Assembly (NCBI RefSeq): GCF_037404875.1
Contig: NZ_JBBELO010000039.1
Location: 62,001-126,000 of the forward strand
DNA: 64,000 nucleotides
Source: Orlajensenia sp037404875
GTDB lineage: Bacteria; Actinomycetota; Actinomycetes; Actinomycetales; Microbacteriaceae
Direction: 5' to 3'
Positions 8,683-17,065 of this stretch are shown here, in pieces (within the stretch, counting starts at the first letter, position 1; each line of letters begins with the position of its first letter). The position numbers and the translations under genes are program-made. The notes under the pieces are model-generated. The model did not search any database. It was not told the origin of the DNA and saw nothing but the letters and a program-made list of their open reading frames with translations.

Positions 8683-9346
8683 AGCCCTGGAAGCTCGGAG
8701 CCTGGGCGTCGCCGGATGCCGTCACCGGCGCGGCGTACTGGCCTGCGGAGCTCTGCGCCGGGGCTGCCGGTGCGGACTGGTCGAGGTCGCGCAGCTGGCC
8801 CTCGATGTAGCTCTTGAGCTTGGCGCGGTAGTCGCGCTCGAAGTTGCGCAGCTCGTCGATGCGACCCTCGAGAACCTGGCGCTCCTTGTCGAGTGCGCCG
8901 ATCTGGGCACGCTGCTTGGCCTCGGCCTCGGCGACGACCCGCGCGGCGGTGGCGTGGCCCTCGGCGATGAGCGCGTCGCGCTTCTCGATGCCCTCGCGCA
9001 CGTGCTCCTCGTGCAGCCGGCGGGCCAGCTGCAGCAGGTTCGTGGTGCTCGTCTGGTCGTCCTCGACGGCGGCGGGAGCCGCGACCGGAACCGGCGCAGG
9101 CACCGGGGCGGGAGTCGGCTCGGTGAAGCTCGGAACCGGAGCGGGCGCAGCCGCGGCCGGCGCCTCGCCGCCGCGTGCCTCTGCCGCTGCCAGACGCTGG
9201 CGCAGCTCGTCGTTCTCCTGGTTGAGACGACGCAGTTCGACGACGACCTCGTCGAGGAAGTCGTCCACCTCGTCCTGGTCGTATCCCTCACGGAACTTCG
9301 TCGGCTGGAACCGCTTGTTGACTACATCTTCCGGAGTTAGCGCCAT
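8672..9346 (-). CDS. divIVA: DivIVA domain protein (Wag31 type)
   Basis: 224 residues. The N-terminal DivIVA lipid-binding segment reads MALTPEDVVNKRFQPTKFRE, followed by GYDQDEVDDFLDEVV and a coiled coil at about residues 30-60. A low-complexity Pro/Ala/Val-rich linker comes next, then a second long coiled coil at about 105-190 and a Gly-rich tail. In actinobacteria this protein marks cell poles and recruits the elongation machinery; it is often essential and phosphorylated by PASTA kinases. It is preceded by about 150 nt that carry a strong hairpin and probably its own promoter, so it may be expressed separately from sepF-yggT. Confidence 0.95.
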   Translation of the reverse strand: MALTPEDVVNKRFQPTKFREGYDQDEVDDFLDEVVVELRRLNQENDELRQRLAAAEARGGEAPAAAAPAPVPSFTEPTPAPVPAPVPVAAPAAVEDDQTSTTNLLQLARRLHEEHVREGIEKRDALIAEGHATAARVVAEAEAKQRAQIGALDKERQVLEGRIDELRNFERDYRAKLKSYIEGQLRDLDQSAPAAPAQSSAGQYAAPVTASGDAQAPSFQGFGG

Positions 9347-9436
9347 GGCCTGCCACCCTTAGAACTGAGAATCGTGCTGGTGATGATGATCGACTAACGG
9401 TAGCAAACGCCACGGCCGCTTCGCACCGCACGCCAC

Positions 9437-9484
9437 GCCGGTGCTCTGCCCCCATTCCGCGCGGCAACGTGGGCGAGCACCGGC
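9437..9484 (-). terminator. Hairpin between yggT and divIVA
   Basis: A 10-bp perfect stem (GCCGGTGCTC at 9437-9446 with its complement at 9475-9484) extends by four more base pairs after a 1-nt bulge (9448-9451 with 9471-9474). It lies directly after yggT in the 150-nt gap before divIVA. No U-tract follows, as is common for actinobacterial terminators. It could end or attenuate sepF-yggT transcription. Confidence 0.55.
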
Positions 9485-9498
9485 TGCGCCCCGGAAAA

Positions 9499-9795
9499 TC
9501 AGCGCAGGAACGCGGTGACCCACATGAGCACGATGACGAGCAGCATCGTGATACTCCACCCGAAATCGAAGGCGACTCCCCCGAAACGCAAGGGAGGCAG
9601 CAGTCGCCGGAAGAACCGGATGGGCGGATCGGTGATCGTGAAGACGAACTCGACGACGACGAGCCAGACGCCTCGCGGACGCCAGGAGTGGTTGAACGTG
9701 CGCACGAGATCGAGCACGAACCTCGCCCACATGACGAAGAAATACAGCAGGAGAAGGTAGTAGGCGATGCTCGCGATGAGCGAGACGAGCGTCAC
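9499..9795 (-). CDS. YggT family membrane protein
   Basis: 98 residues with hydrophobic helices at about 5-25 and 70-95. The conserved segment RTFNHSWRPRG and TDPPIRFFRRLLPPLRFGG are typical of actinobacterial YggT proteins. The function is not firmly established; the family sits between sepF and divIVA in Gram-positives and is linked to division or osmotic tolerance. I chose the GTG at 9795 because homologues begin with a similar VSLIAS segment. AAGGA overlaps the sepF stop codon just upstream, so translation is coupled. A longer in-frame start at 9870 would put 25 poor-quality residues in front. Confidence 0.88.
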   Translation of the reverse strand: MTLVSLIASIAYYLLLLYFFVMWARFVLDLVRTFNHSWRPRGVWLVVVEFVFTITDPPIRFFRRLLPPLRFGGVAFDFGWSITMLLVIVLMWVTAFLR

Positions 9796-9799
9796 TTCC

Positions 9800-10279
9800 T
9801 TAGCGCTGGGCGAAGAACGACGCGTCCACGTCGCCGTCGACCTGGGCGTTCTCGCCCGAGACGGCCACATGCGCGGGCGAGAGCAGGAAGACCTTGCTCG
9901 TCACGCGCTCGATCTTGCCGTAGAGCCCCTGGGACAGGCCGCTCGCGAAGTCGATCAGCCGGCGTGCGTCGCCGTCGCTCATCTGCGAGAGGTTGATGAT
10001 CACGGGGATGCCCTCGCGGAAGCTCTCGGCGATGACCTGCGCGTCGCGGTATTGACGCGGGTGCACCGTGAGGATCTCGTTCATCTCGGCGACCGGCGCG
10101 ACCGGACGGGGCGCGCTGGCCTTCTGGCGCAGCGGCGTCACGGGAGCTGCTGCGGCGGCGCGAGGGGTCGCCGCAGCGGACTGCTGAGCCTGCGCTGCGG
10201 GCGCGGCCGGCTCGTCGTACTCGAGCTCTTCGTCAGCCAGACCCAGGTAGACCATGGTCTTCTTGAGCGGGTTGGACAT
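9800..10279 (-). CDS. sepF: Cell division protein SepF
   Basis: 159 residues. The N-terminal amphipathic membrane anchor is MSNPLKKTMVYLGLADEE. An Ala/Pro-rich linker leads to the globular SepF domain with VHPRQYRDAQVIAESFREG, VIINLSQMSDGDARRLIDFASGL and a C-terminal VFLLSPAHV segment. SepF tethers FtsZ to the membrane and is the main Z-ring anchor in actinobacteria, which lack FtsA and ZipA. GGAGG lies 5 nt before the ATG. It lies downstream of ftsZ and yggS and is coupled to yggT. Confidence 0.96.
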   Translation of the reverse strand: MSNPLKKTMVYLGLADEELEYDEPAAPAAQAQQSAAATPRAAAAAPVTPLRQKASAPRPVAPVAEMNEILTVHPRQYRDAQVIAESFREGIPVIINLSQMSDGDARRLIDFASGLSQGLYGKIERVTSKVFLLSPAHVAVSGENAQVDGDVDASFFAQR

Positions 10280-10313
10280 CGCTACCTCCGTTGCCGATTC
10301 CTACGTTTCGAGG

Positions 10314-10982
10314 CTAGCCGCGCTGCGGCCGATTCCCGGTAATGGCCGTGCCGATTCGCAGGTGTGTCGCGCCTTCTGCGATCGCGGCACGGTAATCCAG
10401 TGACATGCCCATCGAGAGGGCCGTCGCATCCGGGGCCTGGGACTGGATGCGCTCGGAGAGCGCGCGTACATGCGCGAACGCCCGCCGGGGGTCCTCATCG
10501 AGCGGAGCGACCGCCATGAGGCCGAGCAGGCGCAGGCCGGGAGCGGCCAGCACGTCGTCGACGAGTCCCGGGAGAGCACCGGCGCTGGCCCCGCCCCGCT
10601 CGGGATCGCCCGTCAGGTTCACCTGCACGAAGCAGTCGACGACGGCATCCCGAGACGCGAGCGCCTGCACGAGCTCTGGCCGGTCGACCGAGTGGATCAC
10701 CCGCGCGTACGCGCGCACCTGGCGCGCCTTCTTGGTCTGCAGCTGCCCAACGAAGTGCCAGGTGAGCCCGAGGTCGGCCAGCTCTGCCGCCTTCTCGCGG
10801 GCCTCCTGGTGCCGGTTCTCGCCGATGTCGCGCACGCCGGCCTCCGCGAGCTCGCGGATGAGCGAAGCCGGGTGGAACTTGGTGATGGCGATGAGGGTGA
10901 TCTCATCCGCGTTCCGCCCGGCCTGCTCCGCCGCCTCGGCGATGCCGTCGCGCACGCGCGCGAGGCGGTCGCCGAGACTCAT
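10314..10982 (-). CDS. YggS family pyridoxal phosphate homeostasis protein
   Basis: 222 residues, one alanine-racemase-like TIM barrel. The PLP-binding lysine is Lys35 in IAITKFHP; other family marks are GENRHQEAREK, WHFVGQLQTKK and LSMGMSLDYRAAIAEG. The family (YggS/YlmE/PLPBP) buffers PLP and affects amino-acid and keto-acid pools but has no known catalysis. AGGAG of its ribosome binding site overlaps the ftsZ stop region, 10 nt downstream of ftsZ. In many relatives a PgeF/YlmD-type gene separates ftsZ from yggS; here it is absent. Confidence 0.95.
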   Translation of the reverse strand: MSLGDRLARVRDGIAEAAEQAGRNADEITLIAITKFHPASLIRELAEAGVRDIGENRHQEAREKAAELADLGLTWHFVGQLQTKKARQVRAYARVIHSVDRPELVQALASRDAVVDCFVQVNLTGDPERGGASAGALPGLVDDVLAAPGLRLLGLMAVAPLDEDPRRAFAHVRALSERIQSQAPDATALSMGMSLDYRAAIAEGATHLRIGTAITGNRPQRG

Positions 10983-10992
10983 CGTGCGTCTC

Positions 10993-12192
10993 CTACTTCA
11001 GGAAGTCGGGGATGTCGAGGTCTTCGCTGTCGTCGGCGAAGGCGGGGTCGATCACGGCCGAATCCGCGGGCGCCTCGGCGCTCGACCATGCCGCAGAATC
11101 GACGAGCTCGTCGATGTCGAACTCCGACACGTCGATCTCGTCGACCGCCGTCGCGTCGGTCTTCACGCCCATGGCAGCAGCCGCGGCCGCGACCCCGGCC
11201 TTGACGTGCACGCCGCGACGCGGCTCGGCCTCGACCGTCTGCGGCTCCCCGCCGTCGAAGCCGGCCGCGATCACGGTGACCCGCACCTCGTCGCCGAGCG
11301 TGTCGTCGATGACGGCACCGAAGATGATGTTCGCTTCGGGGTGCACGGCCTCCTGCACGAGGCGGGCGGCGTCGTTGATCTCGAAGATGCCGAGGTTGGA
11401 ACCACCCTGGATCGAGAGCAGCACGCCGTGCGCTCCGTCGATGGAGGCCTCCAGCAGCGGGCTGGCCACCGCCAGCTCCGCCGCCTTGATCGCCCGGTCG
11501 GCGCCGCGCGAGGAGCCGATGCCCATGAGGGCGGACCCGGCTCCCTGCATGACGGACTTCACGTCGGCGAAGTCGAGGTTGATCAGGCCCGGCGTCGTGA
11601 TGAGGTCGGTGATGCCCTGCACACCGGCGAGGAGCACCTGGTCGGCCGTCTGGAAGGCCTCGATCATGCTGATGCCGCGGTCGCTGATCTCGAGCAGGCG
11701 GTCGTTCGGCACGACGATGAGGGTGTCGACCTCGTTCTTCAGGGTGCTGACGCCGGTCTCCGCCTGCGTCTGGCGACGGCGGCCCTCGAAGCCGAAGGGC
11801 TTCGTGACGACACCGATGGTCAGCGCGCCGATGGACTTCGCGATGCGCGCCACGACGGGTGCGCCGCCGGTACCGGTTCCGCCGCCCTCGCCCGCGGTGA
11901 CGAAGACCATGTCGGCTCCGGCGAGTGCCTCTTCGATCTCCTCGGCGTGATCCTCGGCGGCGCGTCGGCCGACCTCGGGATCGGCGCCGGCACCGAGACC
12001 GCGGGTGAGGTCGCGCCCCACGTCGAGCTTGACGTCGGCATCGCTCATGAGCAGCGCCTGGGCGTCGGTGTTGATCGCGATGAACTCGACTCCACGCAAG
12101 CCCAGCTCGATCATTCGATTGACGGCGTTGACACCGCCGCCGCCGATTCCGACAACCTTGATGACGGCGAGATAGTTCTGGTTTGTTGACAC
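10993..12192 (-). CDS. ftsZ: Cell division protein FtsZ
   Basis: 399 residues. The tubulin signature GGGTGTG is at residues 103-109, with NTDAQAL and the T7 synergy loop (FADVKSVMQGAG) in place. The linker at about 320-385 is acidic and the C-terminal peptide DLDIPDFLK is the binding site for SepF and FtsW-type partners. The GTG start has GGAGG about 8 nt upstream. The 166-nt gap to ftsQ contains a GCATA direct repeat and a TAACTT hexamer, so ftsZ very probably has its own promoter within the dcw cluster. The MerR protein at 44246 resembles FtsR, a known ftsZ activator in corynebacteria. Confidence 0.98.
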   Translation of the reverse strand: MSTNQNYLAVIKVVGIGGGGVNAVNRMIELGLRGVEFIAINTDAQALLMSDADVKLDVGRDLTRGLGAGADPEVGRRAAEDHAEEIEEALAGADMVFVTAGEGGGTGTGGAPVVARIAKSIGALTIGVVTKPFGFEGRRRQTQAETGVSTLKNEVDTLIVVPNDRLLEISDRGISMIEAFQTADQVLLAGVQGITDLITTPGLINLDFADVKSVMQGAGSALMGIGSSRGADRAIKAAELAVASPLLEASIDGAHGVLLSIQGGSNLGIFEINDAARLVQEAVHPEANIIFGAVIDDTLGDEVRVTVIAAGFDGGEPQTVEAEPRRGVHVKAGVAAAAAAMGVKTDATAVDEIDVSEFDIDELVDSAAWSSAEAPADSAVIDPAFADDSEDLDIPDFLK

Positions 12193-12358
12193 GTCCGGCC
12201 TCCGGTTGAAACCCTAAACCTCTACTGGAAGCTTAAAGTTATGCTGGGTATGCATTTCTTGAGTTCGACGTTAGGTGCCGCTCGCGCGTGCCCGCGCAAG
12301 CGTCTCCCGCGTGTCGGAACAAATCGCGCCGAAGGAGCGGAACCGGCGCCGTCGACCC

Positions 12359-13306
12359 TCAGCTGTAGACGGGACTCGTCGGCGAGGAGACGTCGTAGCG
12401 ACTCGCGTCCGGGGCCACGCCGAGCAGCCGGCCGAACACGGCCGCCTTCAGCACCGAGTCATCGGCACTGCCCCACACCACGGTGCGTCCGTTGGTGAGG
12501 GTCAGTGTGACATCGTCGTGCGTCGCGGCGGTGATGGTGTCCAGCTGGCCCCGGATATCGGCGGGCAGCGCGCGCACGACCTCACCGGACGCGGCCAGGG
12601 CGGTCGGGCTCGTCGCGCTCAGCACCGGGAATCCCGCCGGTCGCTCGGCAGAGGAGGAGATGACGATCCCGGCGGAGTCGACCAGATCGAACCCGCTCGC
12701 CGTCTTCTCGAGCCCGATCGGCTCGCGCTCGATGATGCGCACCACGAGGGTTCCCGGCGGATGCGCCTCGGTCGTGTAGCTCTGGATGAGCGAGAAGGCC
12801 GCGAGCTTGCGGTGCACCGCATCCTGATCGATGAGCGCGAGCGGGGTGCCGATCTCGTCGTCGAGGGCGTCGACGATGGCCGTCGGGGCCACGCGGTTCG
12901 CCCCCTCGACCTGGATGACGCGCAACGCCGTCACCGGCGAGAAGGCGACGGCCGCGACGATCGCGGCCATGCCGAGCACGGCTCCGATGCCGATGAGCAC
13001 GTTGCGCCGCCGCCGGCGGCTCGTGACCGTGAACCGGCGCACCTCGGCGCGCTCGTACCGGCGGCGCGCCTTCGCAGCACGCCGCACCTCTGCGGCAGCG
13101 GCCGATGCCGCGGAGCGCAGGCCGACGCGAGGCCCGCGTGGTTCGGGGGGCGCGGTATCGCGGCGGTCGGTCTCATCGAGTTCGGGCGCCGGGTGCTCGA
13201 TCACGGCGACGGGGGCGGTGATCGCCTCGTCCCGTGGACGGGAGGAGGGCCGCTGGCGCGGGAGCTCAGGGGCGGGCGGCCGTTCGAACCCGTTGGGGCG
13301 CTTCAC
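12359..13306 (-). CDS. ftsQ: Cell division protein FtsQ
   Basis: 315 residues. A long cytoplasmic Pro/Arg-rich N-terminus (about 1-100) precedes one transmembrane helix at about 103-125. The extracytoplasmic POTRA domain begins ALRVIQVEGANRVAPTAIVDAL and continues into the FtsQ/DivIB beta domain (VVRIIEREPIGLEK). FtsQ connects FtsL and FtsB-like proteins to the FtsW-FtsI synthase at the septum. The start is GTG, 13 nt after the murC stop. The last gene before the ftsZ promoter region, in the usual actinobacterial order murG-murC-ftsQ-ftsZ. Confidence 0.93.
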   Translation of the reverse strand: MKRPNGFERPPAPELPRQRPSSRPRDEAITAPVAVIEHPAPELDETDRRDTAPPEPRGPRVGLRSAASAAAAEVRRAAKARRRYERAEVRRFTVTSRRRRRNVLIGIGAVLGMAAIVAAVAFSPVTALRVIQVEGANRVAPTAIVDALDDEIGTPLALIDQDAVHRKLAAFSLIQSYTTEAHPPGTLVVRIIEREPIGLEKTASGFDLVDSAGIVISSSAERPAGFPVLSATSPTALAASGEVVRALPADIRGQLDTITAATHDDVTLTLTNGRTVVWGSADDSVLKAAVFGRLLGVAPDASRYDVSSPTSPVYS

Positions 13307-13319
13307 GGCGCGAGCCCCC

Positions 13320-14720
13320 TCATCCGTCGGCCTTCTCGAGCGCGTCGAGCAGCTGCGGCACGATGCGGTAGACGTCGCCGCATCCGAGCGTGATCACGAA
13401 GTCCCCGGGCCGTGCGATCTGCGCGGTGTGGTCGGCCGCCTGCTGCCAGTCGGCCACGAACGCGACCCGCTCCGGATCGCTGAACCGCTCGCTGACGAGC
13501 GCACCGGTCACACCGGGCTCCGGGTCTTCCCGCGCTCCGTAGACATCGAGCACGACGGTCTCGTCGGCGTACTGCTCGAGCACGTCGGCGAACTCCTGGG
13601 CGAAGAGCCGGGTGCGACTGTAGAGGTGGGGCTGGTGCACGGCGATGATGCGCCCATCGCCGACGACCGTGCGGGCGGCCGACAGGGCTGCGGCGACCTC
13701 GGTCGGGTGGTGCGCGTAGTCGTCGTAGACGCTCACGCCCTTGACAGTGCCGTGCAGCTGGAACCGGCGCTCGGTGCCGCCGAACTCGGCGATCGCCGCG
13801 AGCGAGTCCTCGGGATCGAAGCCGAGGCCGACGAGAACCGCGAACGCTCCGGCGGCGTTAATGGCGTTGTGCCGGCCGGGCACGCGCAGCCGGGCCCGGT
13901 ACTCGAAGCCCTGCCACTCCAGTGCGAAGGCGACCGGCCCGTCGGTCTGCACGTCGTAGACGCGCACGTCGGCGGCATCCGACTCGCCGAAGCTCAGCAC
14001 CCGGGTGTCGTCGAGCCGAGCGGCGACACTCTGGGCGCCGGCGTCGTCGGAGGAGATCACGACGAACTCGCGGGCGTTGCGGGCGAAGGTGACGAAGGCG
14101 TCCTCGAAGGCCTCGAGCGACCCGTAGTGGTCGAGGTGGTCGGGGTCGACGTTGGTGATGAGAGCGACCGCGGTGTTGTAGAGCAGGAACGATCCGTCGG
14201 ACTCGTCCGCCTCCACGACGAACAGCTCGCCGGATCCGCGGGCCGAGCTCGTGCCGAGCGACTCGATCACTCCCCCGTTCACGAAGCTCGGGTCCTGGCC
14301 GAGCCCGAGCAGGCCGGTGATGATCATGCCCGTCGAGGTGGTCTTGCCGTGGGCGCCGGCGACCGAGATGAGCCGCTGGTCGGAGATGAGGGCGGCGAGG
14401 GCCTGGGAGCGGTGCAGCACCGGGATGCCGTTGGCCAGCGCGTACTGGTACTCCGGGTTGTCCTGCCAGAGCGCGCCAGTGACCACGAGGGTGTCGGCGT
14501 CGCCGACGTTGGCCGCGTCGTGGCCGATGTGCACGGTGGCCCCTGCGGCGCGCAGGGCGGCGACGTTCGCCGTGTCGCGCAGGTCGGAGCCGGTGACGGT
14601 GTGACCGGCGCCGAGGAAGAGGCGGGCGATGCCGCTCATTCCCGATCCGCCGATGCCGACGAAGTGCACCCGCCCCAGGTCGTCGGGGATGCTCGTGGTC
14701 AGGTCGGGCTTGATCGTCAC
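13320..14720 (-). CDS. murC: UDP-N-acetylmuramate--L-alanine (or glycine) ligase
   Basis: 466 residues, standard MurC. The N-terminal UDP-MurNAc domain has VGIGGSGMSGIARLFL, the central domain has the ATP-binding loop AGAHGKTTST (Lys126), and the C-terminal ligase domain contains VYDDYAHHPTEV. It adds the first amino acid of the stem peptide. In Microbacteriaceae with B-type peptidoglycan this residue is often glycine rather than L-alanine; the sequence alone does not settle which. GTG start with a weak GAGAG upstream. Followed 39 nt upstream by murG on the same strand. Confidence 0.97.
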   Translation of the reverse strand: MTIKPDLTTSIPDDLGRVHFVGIGGSGMSGIARLFLGAGHTVTGSDLRDTANVAALRAAGATVHIGHDAANVGDADTLVVTGALWQDNPEYQYALANGIPVLHRSQALAALISDQRLISVAGAHGKTTSTGMIITGLLGLGQDPSFVNGGVIESLGTSSARGSGELFVVEADESDGSFLLYNTAVALITNVDPDHLDHYGSLEAFEDAFVTFARNAREFVVISSDDAGAQSVAARLDDTRVLSFGESDAADVRVYDVQTDGPVAFALEWQGFEYRARLRVPGRHNAINAAGAFAVLVGLGFDPEDSLAAIAEFGGTERRFQLHGTVKGVSVYDDYAHHPTEVAAALSAARTVVGDGRIIAVHQPHLYSRTRLFAQEFADVLEQYADETVVLDVYGAREDPEPGVTGALVSERFSDPERVAFVADWQQAADHTAQIARPGDFVITLGCGDVYRIVPQLLDALEKADG

Positions 14721-14759
14721 GTCGTCATTTCTCTCGTTCGGGGTGGTTCGCCCTCAACG

Positions 14760-15851
14760 TTACGCGCCCGCCGGCCGCTTGCCCGGCAGCGCCTCGTGCA
14801 CGAGTGCCAGCATGCGCTCCGAGCCGTCGAGTACGCCGACGGATGCGGCTGCCGCAGCCATGCGCGCGCGGGCCGGTGCGTCGGCCAGCAGGGGCAGCAG
14901 CGTGCCGCGCACCCAGCCGGGCAGGAACGCGGCGTCATCGACGAGCAGTCCGCCACCAACCTGCACGAGGCCGGCGGCGTTGAAGCGCTGTTCGCCGTTG
15001 CCGACCGGGTAGGGAACATAGACGGCGGCGATGCCGAGCGCCGAGAGCTCACTCACCGTCGCCGCTCCGGCGCGGGAGACGGCGAAGTCGGCGACGGCCA
15101 GGGCGAGGTCCATGCGGTCGCAGTACGGCAGCAGGTGGTAGCCCTGCACGCCCGGATCCGCGATCTCGGCGGCGTCGCCCGTGATGTGCAGCACCTGCCA
15201 GCCCGCCGCGATGATCTCGGCCGCCGACCGGCTGATCGTGCCGTTGATGCGCCGGGCGCCGAGCGATCCCCCGGTGACGAGGAGGGTGGGGCGAGAAGCA
15301 TCGAGGCCGAAGAACCCGATGGCCTGCGCTCGGGCGGCAGGCACGTCGAGCCGGGCGATCTCCGCGCGCAACGGCATTCCGACCACGCGCGCGTGCGGCA
15401 GCGGCGTTCCCGGGAAGGCGACCCCGACGTGCGAGGTGAACCGCGCTCCCAGCCGATTCGCCAGGCCGGGCTTGGCGTTGGCCTCGTGAATGGCGATGCC
15501 GGCTCCCGTGCGCCGGGCGGCCAGGTAGGCGGGCGTCGAGACGTAGCCGCCGAATCCGACGACGACGTCGACGCCGCGCTCGGCGATCATCGCCCGCACC
15601 TCGGCGACAGTGCGGCGGAAGCGGGACGGGAAGCGCAGGGCATTCGCGTTCGGCCGGCGCGGGAAGGGCACCTTGGCGATCGTGAGCAGCTCGTAGCCGC
15701 GAGCGGGCACCAGTCGGGCCTCGAGGCCCTCGGCGGTTCCGAGCACGAGCACCTCGCTCTCGGGCTCCGTCGCGCGCAGCGCGTCGGCGACGGCGAGGAG
15801 CGGGTTGACATGGCCGGCGGTGCCTCCGCCGGCGAGAAGGTAGCGCGTCAC
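14760..15851 (-). CDS. murG: Undecaprenyldiphospho-muramoylpentapeptide GlcNAc-transferase
   Basis: 363 residues, GT-B fold glycosyltransferase that makes lipid II from lipid I on the cytoplasmic face of the membrane. Family motifs: LLAGGGTAGHVNPLLAVADAL at the N-terminus, VGFGGYVSTPAYLAA, IHEANAKPGLANR, LLVTGGSLGARRIN and the UDP-binding region SRAGAATVSELSALG followed by YPVGNGEQ. Several residues in the last motif (VGNGEQRFNAAG) are as in typical MurG. I chose the GTG at 15851 because it opens directly into VTRYLLAGGGTAGH and overlaps the ftsW stop codon as GTGA. Upstream codons in this frame encode no MurG sequence. Confidence 0.96.
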   Translation of the reverse strand: MTRYLLAGGGTAGHVNPLLAVADALRATEPESEVLVLGTAEGLEARLVPARGYELLTIAKVPFPRRPNANALRFPSRFRRTVAEVRAMIAERGVDVVVGFGGYVSTPAYLAARRTGAGIAIHEANAKPGLANRLGARFTSHVGVAFPGTPLPHARVVGMPLRAEIARLDVPAARAQAIGFFGLDASRPTLLVTGGSLGARRINGTISRSAAEIIAAGWQVLHITGDAAEIADPGVQGYHLLPYCDRMDLALAVADFAVSRAGAATVSELSALGIAAVYVPYPVGNGEQRFNAAGLVQVGGGLLVDDAAFLPGWVRGTLLPLLADAPARARMAAAAASVGVLDGSERMLALVHEALPGKRPAGA

Positions 15852-17065
15852 CGCATCCGCCTCGGAGCCGCGTCGAGGCCGACGTAGCCGCCCCGCGCGA
15901 AGGAGAGCACGACGCCGATGGCGAACAGGGTCGTCAGCAGCGCCGTGCCGCCGGCCGAGACGAGCGGCAGCGGAACGCCGAGCACGGGGAAGACGCCGAC
16001 GACGACACCGATGTTGATGCAGGCCTGGCCGATGACCCAGACGAGCACGGCCCCCGTCGTCACGCGCGCGAACATGTCGGGCGCCTGGCGCATGATGCGG
16101 ATGAAGACGATGGCCAGCAGCACGAACAGGGCGAGCACGACGATCGCGCCGATGAGGCCGAGCTCCTCGCCGATGACGGCGAAGATGAAGTCGCTGTCGG
16201 CCGCGGGCAGCCATGACCACTTGGCCGTGGAATTGCCGAGCCCGACGCCGAGGATGCCGCCGTTGGCCAGGGCGTAGTCGCCGTGGGTGGTCTGCCAGCA
16301 GTCGTTGTGGATGTCGGTGCAGTTCGGGGCGATGAAGGCCTGCAGCCGACGCATGCGGGAGTCGCTCGTCACGGCCATCAGCAGCGCACCGGCTGCTCCG
16401 ATCACGATCGGCAGCACGATGAACCGCAGCCGCACGCCGGCGAAGAAGAGCGCGCCGACGAGGATGCCGCCCATGACGATCACCGTGCCGAGGTCGCCGC
16501 CGAGCAGGACCAGCCCGGTCGCGCCGCCGCCGATGATGAAGACCGGAACCAGCGTGTGCTTCCACTCGCCCAACCGTGCCCGCTTCATCCACATCACGTT
16601 GCCGAGCCAGACGATGAGGGCGACCTTGATGATCTCGGAGGGCTGGAACTGGAACGAGCCGAGCCCGAGCCAGTTGCGGTTTCCGCCGTCGGCGATGCCG
16701 AGGGGCGTGGCGAGCACGAGCACCTGCAGCACGGTGCCCAGGATGAGCAGCGGCAGTCCCAGCCGCCGCCAGAACGCGGGCGGCATGCGGCTCGCGAGCA
16801 GCATGATCGGCACTCCGATGGCGGCGAAGATGAGCTGCTTCCAGGCGCCGCCGAAGGAGCCCTCGTGCTCGAGGTAGGAATCCACCGACGAGGAGGAGAG
16901 CACCATCACGATGCCGAAGATGACCAGGAAGAGCGTGGTGCCGAGCAGCAGGAAGTAGTTCGCTCCGTCGGCACGGAAGACCCGTCCGAGCGAGATGCGG
17001 GCGGCGGATGCGGTCGACGCCAGCTGCGCGGTCCTAGTGGTGGGCTGAGGCGGGGCCTGCACCAT
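15848..17065 (-). CDS. ftsW: Peptidoglycan polymerase FtsW (SEDS family)
   Basis: 405 residues with about ten membrane helices. SEDS signatures include GGNRNWLGLGSFQFQPSEIIKVALIVWL, LLGGDLGTVIVMGGILVGALFF, and the C-terminal VPLPLVSAGGTALLTTLFAIG. FtsW polymerises glycan strands at the septum with its cognate transpeptidase FtsI, also present here. It carries a short Ala/Thr-rich cytoplasmic N-terminus of about 35 residues. The ATG at 17065 is within the end of murD (32-nt overlap), and the stop codon overlaps murG by 4 nt. The first 88 codons of the longer open frame are murD antiframe and not part of the protein. Confidence 0.95.
   Translation of the reverse strand: MVQAPPQPTTRTAQLASTASAARISLGRVFRADGANYFLLLGTTLFLVIFGIVMVLSSSSVDSYLEHEGSFGGAWKQLIFAAIGVPIMLLASRMPPAFWRRLGLPLLILGTVLQVLVLATPLGIADGGNRNWLGLGSFQFQPSEIIKVALIVWLGNVMWMKRARLGEWKHTLVPVFIIGGGATGLVLLGGDLGTVIVMGGILVGALFFAGVRLRFIVLPIVIGAAGALLMAVTSDSRMRRLQAFIAPNCTDIHNDCWQTTHGDYALANGGILGVGLGNSTAKWSWLPAADSDFIFAVIGEELGLIGAIVVLALFVLLAIVFIRIMRQAPDMFARVTTGAVLVWVIGQACINIGVVVGVFPVLGVPLPLVSAGGTALLTTLFAIGVVLSFARGGYVGLDAAPRRMR

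Noticed and set aside
9061..9180. Pro/Ala/Val low-complexity stretch in divIVA as a tandem repeat
   Set aside because: Degenerate low complexity in a protein linker, with no regular DNA repeat unit.
14760..16592. MurG open frame extending far upstream
   Set aside because: Codons before 15851 are antisense-like and out of frame with ftsW; the conserved start VTRYLLAGGG fixes the beginning of murG.
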